Source: Vibrio casei
Lineage (GTDB): Bacteria > Pseudomonadota > Gammaproteobacteria > Enterobacterales > Vibrionaceae
Reading direction: 5' to 3'
Assembly: GCF_002218025.2 (NCBI RefSeq)
Contig: NZ_AP018681.1
Coordinates: 434,001-498,000 of the forward strand
Length of the DNA: 64,000 nt
Positions 9,200 to 18,621 of this stretch are shown here, piece by piece. Numbering within the stretch: position 1 is the first letter of the stretch; every line of letters begins with the position of its first letter. Made by a program: the position numbers and the translations under genes. Below the pieces are notes generated by a model. That model searched no databases. It was given only the letters and a program-made list of their open reading frames with translations, and was not told the DNA's origin.

Positions 9200-9532
9200 A
9201 TGTCAAAATTATTCTTTAAAGGCCGTATTGATACGCGTCAAAATCATGTTATGTCTGGCTATAATGTTAAACGTGATGTGAAAGCTGGCAGTGCTGAATC
9301 ACCACTAAATTTAGTGGTGAAGACAGCAGAGCGCCAAGCTGAGATCGAAGGCATCTTATTAGAGCAACAATTAGTTGCAGATATTACGGTTGATGCTTCT
9401 AAAGATGAAAATATTGTAGAACTAGACACCATTTTGAACAAACCGAAAACCACGACGTTTGAAAAAACACCTAATCGTAATGATCCATGTTCATGTGGAA
9501 GTGGTAAAAAATACAAGAAATGTTGCGGCTGA
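9200..9532 (+). CDS. PBPRA1643-type SWIM/SEC-C metal-binding protein
   Basis: 110 residues from ATG 9200 ([20 protein letters not shown]). The C-terminus has [18 protein letters not shown], the SEC-C zinc-binding motif also found at the SecA C-terminus. The N-terminal half resembles a small marine gammaproteobacterial family named after a Photobacterium protein. The function is unknown; zinc binding is the only safe inference. It converges on narI, and a shared hairpin terminator lies between them. Confidence 0.8.
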   Translation: MSKLFFKGRIDTRQNHVMSGYNVKRDVKAGSAESPLNLVVKTAERQAEIEGILLEQQLVADITVDASKDENIVELDTILNKPKTTTFEKTPNRNDPCSCGSGKKYKKCCG

Positions 9533-9567
9533 AAAAACGGAAGTGACGGAGAGCAGAACGATTTAAT

Positions 9568-9611
9568 TTGAAGCTGCAGTATGATGATATCCCTGCAGCT
9601 TCAATTTTTTT
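9568..9611. terminator. Bidirectional terminator between the SEC-C gene and narI
   Basis: TGAAGCTGCAG and CTGCAGCTTCA form an 11-bp perfect stem with a loop of about 13 nt, followed on the plus strand by a T run. It lies between the convergent SEC-C gene and the narGHJI operon and can serve the plus strand and, less strongly, the minus strand. Confidence 0.75.
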
Positions 9612-9626
9612 ACCTTTAAAAAAGAC

Positions 9627-10316
9627 TTAGCGACGATTACGCACAATTTGGTATTTACGTGTTAAATATTCCACTGGCACGCTCCAAATGTGAACTAAAC
9701 GGCAGAACGGGAATAGCAAGAACATGGTCATACCCAGTACGATGTGTACTCGGAAGATCATGGCGACCCCATCTAAATGCGCAGAAGAACCCGCGCCAAA
9801 CGTCATCACCGATTGTGCCCAGCCCACTAATTTCATCATTTCGCTGCCGTCCATGTGTTGGGCAGAAAAAGGAATAGTGAGAACACCTAAACAAGCCTGA
9901 ATCACCAATAAGGTTAAGATACCAATATCGGCAAAGCTTGAAGTTGCTCTAACGCGTGAGTTAGTTAAACGGCGTTTTAGTAGCATGGCGCCACCTGCTA
10001 CCGTCATTAGCCCACATGCCCCACCTGCAATCATTGCCAATTGTTGTTTAGCGGCAATGGTAATAAAAGGAGCATACATCCAATGTGGCGTTAACATCCC
10101 GACAAAGTGACCCGCAAAAATGCCTAAGATCCCAACGTGGAATAGGTTAGATGCAATGCGCATGTAGCGTTTGTCATTACGACTGGTGAGCATTTGGCTA
10201 GAGCCTGCACGCCAAGTGTATTGAGCGTAGTCATAACGAATCCAACTACCAATGAAAAACACAGCACTGGCGATGTAAGGATACACGTCAAAAAAGAACG
10301 TATTTAGAAAACTCAT
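9627..10316 (-). CDS. narI: Respiratory nitrate reductase gamma subunit (cytochrome b)
   Basis: 229 residues (E. coli NarI 225). There are five hydrophobic segments. Histidines in [14 protein letters not shown] and in [21 protein letters not shown] provide the two haem b ligand pairs. NarI anchors NarGH to the cytoplasmic face of the inner membrane, oxidises quinol on the periplasmic side and passes electrons to NarH. Last gene of narGHJI; its ATG overlaps the narJ stop by one base. Confidence 0.95.
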   Translation of the reverse strand: MSFLNTFFFDVYPYIASAVFFIGSWIRYDYAQYTWRAGSSQMLTSRNDKRYMRIASNLFHVGILGIFAGHFVGMLTPHWMYAPFITIAAKQQLAMIAGGACGLMTVAGGAMLLKRRLTNSRVRATSSFADIGILTLLVIQACLGVLTIPFSAQHMDGSEMMKLVGWAQSVMTFGAGSSAHLDGVAMIFRVHIVLGMTMFLLFPFCRLVHIWSVPVEYLTRKYQIVRNRR

Positions 10317-11059
10317 TATTGGCCTCCAGAGACTGAAGTTGATGATGCAGTTGAAGTCGGAAGTGAATCTAAGCTGACATATTGTGGCTGTACACTGCCG
10401 GCAAAACGTTTTTGGTGCATGTTTTGTTCAGCAGACGCACAACCTTCTTCACCTAAGAATTTGATTTGCTCTTCTTCCCAAACCGCATCTAAAGCTTCGG
10501 GTGTATCATCGCGTTCTTCTTTTTCTACATTACTATTTAAATGCTCAGGACGAACTTTTGTGCCTGATAACTCAAGTAATAAAGTAAACAAGTGGCGATA
10601 GATACTGTCACGCTTTTCTAAACGAGCGCCAAGCAGCGCAAGAATAGGAGCGATATCGGCTAAACCTTTAGTCGACTCTTCACGGGTTTGCGTGGCTAAG
10701 TATTCAAGGTAAACCGGCAGATAATCAGGCAGTTCAATGCTGTCGATTTGAAGGCCGGCTGCTTTGTATTGCTCCATCAAGTCGATCATGGCTTGGCCAC
10801 GATCTCTTGATTCACCATGCACATGTTCAAACAACAATAATGATAATGAACGGCCGCGATCGAACAGTTCAATGTAGTTAGATTGAGCATCCAATAAATC
10901 TTGCTCAGTCAGTTCTTCAATGAAGGTGTATAAACGACTCATTTGAGCCGGAGAGAGAAAGAGCATTTCAGAAATATCTTTCATCAACTCGTCTTGGTGT
11001 AACCAGATCTCGCGATCTGGGTACTCAAGCAAGAGAGAAATAATCTTTAGATTTTCCAT
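10316..11059 (-). CDS. narJ: Nitrate reductase assembly chaperone NarJ
   Basis: 247 residues (E. coli NarJ 236). The N-terminus has [19 protein letters not shown]. The core [27 protein letters not shown] is the family signature for this TorD-like chaperone, which binds the NarG N-terminus and guides molybdenum cofactor insertion. The acidic C-terminal tail is longer and less conserved. It overlaps narI and narH by one base each, indicating tight translational coupling. Confidence 0.95.
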   Translation of the reverse strand: MENLKIISLLLEYPDREIWLHQDELMKDISEMLFLSPAQMSRLYTFIEELTEQDLLDAQSNYIELFDRGRSLSLLLFEHVHGESRDRGQAMIDLMEQYKAAGLQIDSIELPDYLPVYLEYLATQTREESTKGLADIAPILALLGARLEKRDSIYRHLFTLLLELSGTKVRPEHLNSNVEKEERDDTPEALDAVWEEEQIKFLGEEGCASAEQNMHQKRFAGSVQPQYVSLDSLPTSTASSTSVSGGQ

Positions 11060-12693
11060 TATTTCGCTCCTTTACCGTTCATATCTGAAGCATCCATAAA
11101 TTGAACACTATTTTGAGGGGCAGTTTTTGGATCAATGTTGATAGCATCGATGCGTTTGCTGTCAAATAGGTTGAATTTGTTTTCACTTCCACCGCCATGA
11201 CAACCATCACCAAAACTAAATCCACAACCACTTTTTTGGGCATAAGCGCCGGTGTCATCAAGTGCGCCTGGGAACGATTCTTTGGCCATTTCACGATGAC
11301 TCGCTGGAATAACAAAGCGGTCTTCGTAGTTAGCAATCGCAAGGTAACGATACATTTCTTTCGCTTGAGCTTCGGTTAAACCCGCTTCTTCAAGTGCTGT
11401 GGTATCGATAACACCGTCAACAGTTTCTGCGCGCTTGTAATGACGCATGGCGAGCATACGTTTTAGAGCGCTAAGTACTGGTTTTTCATCACCTGCGGTG
11501 AGTAAGTTAGCCAGATATTTCACAGGAATACGCAGTCTTTCGATTTCTGGCAAGATGCCGTCGCCGTCAAGTACACCCGCATCCGTTACCGCTTGAATTG
11601 GCGATAGCGGCGGCACATACCACACCATTGGTAGGGTGCGATATTCTGGGTGAAGAGGCAGCGCCAATTTCCAATCAACCGCCATTTTGTAAACCGGTGA
11701 TTTCTGCGCTGCTTCAATGGTGCTCATTGGAACGCCTTGTGCTAACGCTTCTTTAATCACAGCAGGATCGTTGGGATCTAAAAACACATCCAATTGTTCT
11801 TGGTAGAGATCGGTAACGTTCTCGGTTGATGCGGCTTGTTCTACTTTATCGGCATCGTAAAGCATTACGCCAAGGTAGCGAATACGGCCGACACAGGTTT
11901 CAGAACACACGGTTGGTTGACCCGCTTCAATACGCGGGTAACAGAAAATACATTTTTCAGATTTTCCTGATTTCCAGTTGAAGTAGATTTTTTTGTATGG
12001 GCAACCGGTTAAGCACATGCGCCAGCCGCGACATTTGTCTTGATCGATTAAGACAATACCATCTTCTTCACGCTTGTAGATTGAACCGCTTGGGCAAGTT
12101 GCCACACAAGTTGGGTTCAAACAATGCTCACATAAACGCGGCAAATACATCATGAAAGTGTTTTCAAATTCGCCGACGATTTCTTTTTGCTTTTGCTCGA
12201 AACCAAATGCATTCAAGTTGTAGTCTTTTGAACGTTTTGAATACTCACCACCAAGAATTTCTTCCCAGTTTGGTCCATTTTCAATTTTGTCCATACGCTC
12301 GCCAGTGATCAAAGAACGTGGGCGTGCGATAGGTTGATGTTTGCTTTCTTTAGCATTTTGCAGATGTTCATAATCGAACGTAAACGGTTCGTAGTAATCA
12401 TCAATGCTTGGCATATCTGGGTTGTTGAACAATTTTGACAATACGCCAACTTTGCCGCCCATTCGTGGTTCAATTTTGCCATTGATTTTTCTAATCCAAC
12501 CGCCTTTCCATTGGTCTTGATCTTCCCAATTGGCTGGGTAGCCAACACCAGGTTTACTTTCTACGTTGTTGAACCACGCATATTCCATACCTTCACGGCT
12601 AGTCCATACGTTTTTACAAGTGACTGAACAGGTGTGACAGCCAATACATTTGTCTAGGTTAAGCACCATGCCGACTTGAGAACGGATTTTCAT
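11059..12693 (-). CDS. narH: Nitrate reductase beta subunit (iron-sulfur)
   Basis: 544 residues (E. coli NarH 512). Four ferredoxin-type groups are visible: CIGCHTCSVTCKNVW near the start, CEHCLNPTCVATCPSGS, CRGWRMCLTGCPYKK (the CxxW variant that makes the [3Fe-4S] centre) and CIFCYPRIEAGQPTVCSETC. The C-terminus GCGFSFGDGCHGG resembles that of E. coli NarH. It carries electrons from NarI haems to NarG. The narG stop lies 2 bp upstream. Confidence 0.96.
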   Translation of the reverse strand: MKIRSQVGMVLNLDKCIGCHTCSVTCKNVWTSREGMEYAWFNNVESKPGVGYPANWEDQDQWKGGWIRKINGKIEPRMGGKVGVLSKLFNNPDMPSIDDYYEPFTFDYEHLQNAKESKHQPIARPRSLITGERMDKIENGPNWEEILGGEYSKRSKDYNLNAFGFEQKQKEIVGEFENTFMMYLPRLCEHCLNPTCVATCPSGSIYKREEDGIVLIDQDKCRGWRMCLTGCPYKKIYFNWKSGKSEKCIFCYPRIEAGQPTVCSETCVGRIRYLGVMLYDADKVEQAASTENVTDLYQEQLDVFLDPNDPAVIKEALAQGVPMSTIEAAQKSPVYKMAVDWKLALPLHPEYRTLPMVWYVPPLSPIQAVTDAGVLDGDGILPEIERLRIPVKYLANLLTAGDEKPVLSALKRMLAMRHYKRAETVDGVIDTTALEEAGLTEAQAKEMYRYLAIANYEDRFVIPASHREMAKESFPGALDDTGAYAQKSGCGFSFGDGCHGGGSENKFNLFDSKRIDAINIDPKTAPQNSVQFMDASDMNGKGAK

Positions 12694-12695
12694 GC

Positions 12696-15600
12696 TTATT
12701 TCTCCTGTTCAGTTTTGGTTGAAGCGTGTGGAACCGCTTTTTCTTGATCGTAATCGTTATTTTCTTCATCTAACCATTTCACGTCTTTCATCTTACGAAC
12801 CACAACGAATTCATCGCGGTTAGAACCCACGGTGCCGTAGTAGTTAAAGCCGTAAGATTGCTGAGCGTAACCGCCAATCATGTGGGTTGGTTTTGGCGTG
12901 ATACGAGTCACTGAGTTATGAATACCACCACGTTGTTTGGTGATTTCAGAACCAGGGATGTTCACCAAACGTTCTTGAGCGTGGTACATCATCACCATGC
13001 CTTCAGGCACACGTTGGCTCACAACTGCACGAGCGGTTAGAGCGCCGTTGCTGTTAAACGCTTCGATCCAATCGTTATCTTCAATGCCAAGTGATTTTGC
13101 ATCGTCCTCACTCATCCAAACAATTGGACCACCGCGAGACAGCGTTAGCATTAATAGGTTTTCGCTGTAGGTTGAGTGAATGCCCCATTTTTGGTGTGGA
13201 GTAATAAAGTTCAATGCTTTTTCAGGGTTGCCATTACTCTTTCTGTTGATTTCGCTTTGTACTGAGCGAGTATCAACCGGTGGACGATACGCCACTAAGC
13301 TTTCGCCGAAATCACGCATCCATTGGTGATCTTGATACAACTGCTGACGACCAGAAAGGGTGCGCCATGGGATAAGCTCGTGTACGTTGGTGTAACAGGC
13401 GTTGTAAGACACATGTTCATCTTCTAAGCCAGACCAAGTAGGGCTTGAGATGATTTTGCGTGGTTGCGCTTGAATATCACGGAAGCGAATTTTTTCATCT
13501 TCTTTATTAGTGGCAAGGTGAGTATGCTCAAGGCCAGTTTTCTCACTCAGTGCCGCCCATGCTTTTACGGCAACTTGACCATTGGTTTCTGGTGCAAGCG
13601 ATAAGATCACTTCTGCTGCATCAATGGCGCTCTCAATCAGTGGACGGCCTTCAGCTGCGCCTTCTGTTTTGGTGTAATTCAGCTCTTTTAGGAAATCGAC
13701 TTCAACTTGTGTATCCCAGTTGATGCCTTTACCGCCATTGCCTTGTTCATCCAAAATAGGACCAAGTGAAGTGAAACGCTCATAAGTATTTGGATAATCA
13801 CGAACCACGGTTTTAAGGTGTGGTGCAGTTTTACCTGGAATAAGGTCACATTCGCCTTTTTTCCAATCTCTTACATCAAACGGTTGAGCAATCTCAGCGT
13901 TTGAATCGTGTTGAATTGGCAGAGAAACAAGATCGGTTTCAACCCCTAAATGACCAACACAAACTTCAGAGAATTTCTTCGCGATGCCTTTGTAGATTTC
14001 CCAGTCACTTTTTGCTTCCCAAGCAGGATCAACCGCGGCAGAAAGAGGGTGGATGAATGGGTGCATGTCTGAAGTGTTCATGTCATCTTTTTCATACCAA
14101 GTAGCAGTAGGAAGAACGATGTCTGAGAATAAACAGGTGCTTGACATACGGAAATCGAGCGTTACCACGAGATCAAGCTTGCCTTGTGTACCTTGGTCTT
14201 TCCATTCAATTTCTTCAGGCTTAACCTTACCTTGTAGGCCAAGATCTTTACCTTGAATGCCGTTTTCAGTACCCAACAAGTATTTCAGCATGTACTCGTG
14301 ACCTTTACCTGACGAACCTAGTAGGTTTGAACGCCAAATAAACATGTTACGGGGATAGTGATCTTCAGGTTGTTCTGCGGCAAACTTGATGCTGCCATCT
14401 TTTAAGTTTTTCACCATGTAATCTTCAGAGCTTAAGCCTTCTGCTTTGGCTTTCTCAGCCACATGCAGCGGGTTAATATTGAATTGTGGTGATGATGGTA
14501 ACCAACCCATACGTTCTGCTTTCACGTTCATGTCGAGCAAGCTTTCGCTGTAACGCGACTTGTCGGCAATCGGAGAAAGAAGATCGTTCGAATTAACCGT
14601 TTCATAACGCCATTGGCTTGAATGGTTGTAGAAGAACGACGTACCATTCATATGGCGAGGCGGTTTCTGCCAATCTAGGCCAAAAGCAAGGGGTTGCCAG
14701 CCAGTTTGAGGACGTAGTTTTTCTTGACCAACATAGTGCGACCAACCGCCACCACTTTGACCAACACAGCCACAAAATACCAACATGTTGATGATGCCAC
14801 GGTAAGACATATCCATGTGGAACCAGTGGTTCAAACCTGCGCCAACGATGACCATTGAACGGCCACGCGTTTTCTCGGCATTTTCACCAAATTCACGAGC
14901 AATCTTAATGATTTCAGCGCGATTTACGCCAGTAACAAGTTCTGCCCAAGCTGGAGAATACGCTTTGACTTCATCGTAAGTAGAGGCGCAGTTTTCATCA
15001 TTCAGACCACGATCAATACCGTAGTTCGCCATGGTTAAGTCGTAAACGCTGGTGACTAAAATCTCGTTACCTTGGGCATTGGTAATACGTTTGGCTGGCA
15101 ATTTATGTTGAATAACATCGTTCAATTCAACATTTTGGAAATGCTCGCTTGGCAGGCCACCAAAGTATGGGAAGCCAACACTGACAACTTCATCGTGTGA
15201 ATCAACAAGGCTTAAACGCAGGTTACGTTCTTGGTCAGTTTTGCCATCTTTTTGTTGAAGGTTCCATTTGCCATCTTCACCCCAGCGATAACCGATAGAG
15301 CCTTGTGGCGCAATCAACTCTCCAGTGGCTTCATCAATCGCAATGGTTTTCCATTCAGGATTGTTATCTTGGCCAAGGTTATCGACTAGATCAGAAGCAC
15401 GCAGCTGACGACCAGCAACAAAAGTACCGTCTTCGCGTTTTTCAAGTTCAACCAACATTGGCATGTCGGTGTATTGTTGAGTGTAATTTTTGAAGTATTC
15501 GACTTGACGCTTGGTGTGGAACTCGGTCAATAAAACGTGGCCCATTGCCAATGCCATTGCACTGTCGGTACCTTGTTTTGGGTTTAACCAATGGTCACAC

Positions 15601-16472
15601 AATTTTGCTACTTCAGCGTAATCGGGCGTTACTGCAACCGTTTTGGTGCCTTTGTAACGAACTTCGGTAAAGAAATGCGCATCAGGCGTACGCGTTTGAG
15701 GCACATTTGAACCCCACGCGATGATGTATGAAGAGTTATACCAATCGGCGGATTCTGGTACGTCGGTTTGCTCGCCCCATGTCATTGGAGAGGCTGGTGG
15801 TAAATCACAATACCAATCGTAGAAACTTAAGCACGTTCCACCGATAAGAGAAAGATAGCGAGCACCAGAAGCATAAGACACCATCGACATTGCTGGAATT
15901 GGAGAGAAGCCAACAATTCGGTCAGGACCGTGTTCTTTTGCCGTATGAACGTTTGCCGCGGCAATTAATTCGTTTGCGTCATCCCAATTAGCGCGAACAA
16001 AACCGCCGCGTCCGCGGGCTTTTTTGTATTGCTGCATTTTAACAGGATCGGAGGTGATTGATTTCCAAGCATCGACTGGATCGCTGTGTTGCAGTTTCGC
16101 TTCTTGCCAAAGTTTTAATAGACGTTTGCGAATCATTGGGTATTTAACTCGGTTGGCACTGTAAAGATACCAAGAATAACTAGCACCACGAGGACAACCA
16201 CGTGGTTCATGATTTGGGAGATCAGGACGAGTACGAGGGTAGTCGGTTTGTTGTGTTTCCCAAGTTACTAGGCCGTTTTTAACATAGATTTTCCAACTAC
16301 AAGAACCTGTACAGTTAACCCCGTGAGTGGAGCGAACAATCTTGTCATGTTGCCAACGACTACGATATCCATTTTCCCAATCGCGGTTAGAATCCATCGA
16401 TTGGCCGTGGCCATTTGAAAAGGTTTCACCTAGTTGCTTAAAGTAACGAAACCGGTCAAGAAATTTGCTCAT
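12696..16472 (-). CDS. narG: Respiratory nitrate reductase alpha subunit (molybdenum catalytic)
   Basis: 1258 residues (E. coli NarG 1247). Near residue 50, HGVNCTGSCSWKIYVKNG begins the FS0 [4Fe-4S] site with a His ligand, followed by EPRGCPRGASYSWYLYSA. The Mo-bisMGD domain includes GTCLSFYDWYCDLPPASP with the Asp ligand to molybdenum. It reduces nitrate to nitrite in the cytoplasm, coupled to quinol oxidation. An FNR box lies ~104 bp upstream of the ATG. Most well-known vibrios use only periplasmic Nap, so a full Nar set is notable for the genus. Confidence 0.97.
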   Translation of the reverse strand: MSKFLDRFRYFKQLGETFSNGHGQSMDSNRDWENGYRSRWQHDKIVRSTHGVNCTGSCSWKIYVKNGLVTWETQQTDYPRTRPDLPNHEPRGCPRGASYSWYLYSANRVKYPMIRKRLLKLWQEAKLQHSDPVDAWKSITSDPVKMQQYKKARGRGGFVRANWDDANELIAAANVHTAKEHGPDRIVGFSPIPAMSMVSYASGARYLSLIGGTCLSFYDWYCDLPPASPMTWGEQTDVPESADWYNSSYIIAWGSNVPQTRTPDAHFFTEVRYKGTKTVAVTPDYAEVAKLCDHWLNPKQGTDSAMALAMGHVLLTEFHTKRQVEYFKNYTQQYTDMPMLVELEKREDGTFVAGRQLRASDLVDNLGQDNNPEWKTIAIDEATGELIAPQGSIGYRWGEDGKWNLQQKDGKTDQERNLRLSLVDSHDEVVSVGFPYFGGLPSEHFQNVELNDVIQHKLPAKRITNAQGNEILVTSVYDLTMANYGIDRGLNDENCASTYDEVKAYSPAWAELVTGVNRAEIIKIAREFGENAEKTRGRSMVIVGAGLNHWFHMDMSYRGIINMLVFCGCVGQSGGGWSHYVGQEKLRPQTGWQPLAFGLDWQKPPRHMNGTSFFYNHSSQWRYETVNSNDLLSPIADKSRYSESLLDMNVKAERMGWLPSSPQFNINPLHVAEKAKAEGLSSEDYMVKNLKDGSIKFAAEQPEDHYPRNMFIWRSNLLGSSGKGHEYMLKYLLGTENGIQGKDLGLQGKVKPEEIEWKDQGTQGKLDLVVTLDFRMSSTCLFSDIVLPTATWYEKDDMNTSDMHPFIHPLSAAVDPAWEAKSDWEIYKGIAKKFSEVCVGHLGVETDLVSLPIQHDSNAEIAQPFDVRDWKKGECDLIPGKTAPHLKTVVRDYPNTYERFTSLGPILDEQGNGGKGINWDTQVEVDFLKELNYTKTEGAAEGRPLIESAIDAAEVILSLAPETNGQVAVKAWAALSEKTGLEHTHLATNKEDEKIRFRDIQAQPRKIISSPTWSGLEDEHVSYNACYTNVHELIPWRTLSGRQQLYQDHQWMRDFGESLVAYRPPVDTRSVQSEINRKSNGNPEKALNFITPHQKWGIHSTYSENLLMLTLSRGGPIVWMSEDDAKSLGIEDNDWIEAFNSNGALTARAVVSQRVPEGMVMMYHAQERLVNIPGSEITKQRGGIHNSVTRITPKPTHMIGGYAQQSYGFNYYGTVGSNRDEFVVVRKMKDVKWLDEENNDYDQEKAVPHASTKTEQEK

Positions 16473-16575
16473 CCGGGGATCTCCTCATCAGGTTTTTCAC
16501 CTGTAGTTATATGTATTTAGTTAATATTGACATTGGTCATCTCTGCCAGAATAGGGAGCCTAAAGTGGCGAGGTA

Positions 16576-16589
16576 TTGATTTTGATCAA
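16576..16589. promoter_or_regulatory. FNR box upstream of narG
   Basis: TTGATTTTGATCAA is a perfect match to the FNR/CRP-type consensus TTGAT-N4-ATCAA. Its centre is ~110 bp upstream of the narG ATG, and it should allow anaerobic activation of narGHJI. The remainder of the 16,473-16,857 gap holds only an unconvincing 71-codon frame. Confidence 0.8.
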
Positions 16590-16857
16590 TAAGTACTTTG
16601 TCGTGAATGAAAGTCGATTAATCATCTACCTCCAATTAGTTAGAATTATTTTATTTTAATTTATTGTTTTATAATGATTTTTTTGAAATTAAAGGCTTGA
16701 ATGGATTGAGAGAGGTATAGGAAACTATTGAGGGGTATATAGCCTTTGTACTTGAAGCTGCCGTTTTGTTGATAGCGTTTATTCACCCTAATCACTTTGG
16801 GTATAGAATTGAAACGTGCTGAGTGAAAAGGCTGCTCAAGAATGGCATGAACCCAAA

Positions 16858-16891
16858 ATAAAAACAGCCTGATCAATCATGATCAAGCCGT
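16858..16891 (-). terminator. Terminator of narK
   Basis: On the minus strand an inverted repeat around TTGATCATGATTGATCA, extended by GGC/GCT pairs, is followed by TGTTTTTATTTT. It lies ~40 bp after the narK stop. Confidence 0.65.
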
Positions 16892-16930
16892 GATGTTTTA
16901 TATAAACGCAGAGCTTACTCGTTCTGTCTT

Positions 16931-18325
16931 CTATTTTTTCTCATAACGGCCATACACCGCCCAAGTCAAAATGACACAAACAATGTAAAAGCCCAAGAAT
17001 ACCTTCATGGCTCCAATCGGTGAGCCAGTCAGCGCTAGAGACGTCCCAAACGCTTTAGGGATAAAGAAACCACCAATTGCGCCAATGGCAGAAATAAAGC
17101 CTAATGCTGCTGCTGAATCTTTGATGGCTCGCGCTTGCGCTTTTTCTTCGTTACCACCATTTTCACGTAGCATTCTTTCAACAGTTAATTGCCTAAATAC
17201 CACCGCAATCATTTGGAAGGTTGAGCCACTTCCCAAACCAGCCGTAGCAAATAACAACATAAAACCAATAAAGAACAATTTGAAATTACCGTTGGCCGAT
17301 GCTTCGCCTGGTAAGAAATAGAAAATTGACGCAGTAAAGATAGCCATTAATACAAAGTTAATGGTAGTGACTTTTATTCCACCAAGTTTATCGGATAATG
17401 CCCCGCCCACAGGTCGCATAAAGGCGCCTAATAATGGGCCCAAGAATGCAATATGGATAATATCTACCGTTGGGAATTGGGTTTTGGTTAACATGGCAAA
17501 ACCGGCTGAAAAGCCAATAAATGAACCAAAAGTCGATAAATATAAGAAACTCAACACCCACATATGAGGGCGTTTTAATACTGGCAGTTGATCGGAAATA
17601 GACGCTTTAGCGGTGGCGATATCATTCATACCAAACCATGCCGCTAAGGTGGTTATTACGATAAACGGAACCCAAATGAGAGGTGCGTTTGCGAGCCATA
17701 ACATGCTGCCATCGGGTTGTTGAGAACCAGAAACAAAGAAGCTAAAGATCCCCATAGAAACCGTAAGTGGCGCAAATAACTGCATCACACTCACGCCAAG
17801 ATTGCCTAAGCCACCATTTAAGCCCAGCGCGCCACCTTGTTTATGTTTTGGGAAGAAGAAACTGATGTTTGACATGCTTGAGGCAAAGTTGCCGCCAGCA
17901 AAACCACACAGTAGAGAAATTAAGACAAAAATAGAATAGGGCGTATTTGAATCTTGAACGGCAATGGATAGCCAGATGCAGGGTACTGCCAGGAAGGCAG
18001 TTGTGAAGGCAGTCCAACGACGGCCACCTATAATAGGGACCATAAAGGAATAAGGGATACGCATGATCGCGCCAGAGGCTGAAGGTAGCGCCGTTAACAA
18101 AAACAGTTGATCGGTAGTAAAGGTAAATCCTACTCGATTAAGGTTAATAGAAACCGTGCTAAACATCATCCAAACACAGAAAGAAAGTAATAGACAGGGA
18201 ATAGAAATCCATAAATTCTTACGGGCAATATGTTGGCCTTCCTGTTGCCAAAACGTTGGGTCTTCCGGTACCCAATGGGTTAACACCTTGCTAATATTTT
18301 TACTCTTATGAATGGTCGATTCCAT
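16931..18325 (-). CDS. narK: Nitrate/nitrite MFS transporter (NarK family)
   Basis: 464 residues with about 12 hydrophobic segments. Signature segments include RIPYSFMVPIIGGRRWT, with the substrate-binding Arg, and two nitrate-signature glycine-rich stretches, GFAGGNFASSMSNISFFFPK and FATAGLGSGSTFQMIAVVF. It imports nitrate or exchanges it for nitrite across the inner membrane and so serves NarG, whose active site faces the cytoplasm. It lies directly upstream of narGHJI on the same strand but has its own terminator and FNR box, so it is a separate unit. Confidence 0.93.
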   Translation of the reverse strand: MESTIHKSKNISKVLTHWVPEDPTFWQQEGQHIARKNLWISIPCLLLSFCVWMMFSTVSINLNRVGFTFTTDQLFLLTALPSASGAIMRIPYSFMVPIIGGRRWTAFTTAFLAVPCIWLSIAVQDSNTPYSIFVLISLLCGFAGGNFASSMSNISFFFPKHKQGGALGLNGGLGNLGVSVMQLFAPLTVSMGIFSFFVSGSQQPDGSMLWLANAPLIWVPFIVITTLAAWFGMNDIATAKASISDQLPVLKRPHMWVLSFLYLSTFGSFIGFSAGFAMLTKTQFPTVDIIHIAFLGPLLGAFMRPVGGALSDKLGGIKVTTINFVLMAIFTASIFYFLPGEASANGNFKLFFIGFMLLFATAGLGSGSTFQMIAVVFRQLTVERMLRENGGNEEKAQARAIKDSAAALGFISAIGAIGGFFIPKAFGTSLALTGSPIGAMKVFLGFYIVCVILTWAVYGRYEKK

Positions 18326-18388
18326 TTCAAAATCCTTACTAAGTCTGCAAAATAGACGCTAGCTTTGACCTATTTTTAAGGGGGCTTT

Positions 18389-18402
18389 TTGACTCATATC
18401 AA
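18389..18402. promoter_or_regulatory. FNR box upstream of narK, with NarL-type heptamers beyond
   Basis: TTGACTCATATCAA fits TTGAT-N4-ATCAA with one change and lies ~65-75 bp before the narK ATG. Several copies of the NarL/NarP heptamer TACYYMT or its complement follow (for example ATAGGTA near 18,448 and TACCTAT near 18,551). This suggests joint control by oxygen and nitrate in the region shared with the divergent sensor kinase gene. Confidence 0.6.
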
Positions 18403-18621
18403 TTGAATGGCAGTTTTTTAGAGGTATAAAGGTGATACCATTCCTATATAGGTACTATTTATATGGTTATTATTTTGTTTATTATTAATAGGTTACATTT
18501 AATTGTTGAAGGGTAGGTATCAAAATATAAAGTAATGGATATTAAGTAATACCTATAAATGATTATATGGTTCTATTTCAGAAAGCATAAAATATAACCT
18601 TACTCTTTGTGAAAGATTGCC

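Noticed and set aside
16661..16876. Open frame of 71 codons on the minus strand between narG and narK
   Set aside because: No family likeness, no convincing SD, and it overlaps the narK terminator and part of a recurring intergenic sequence.
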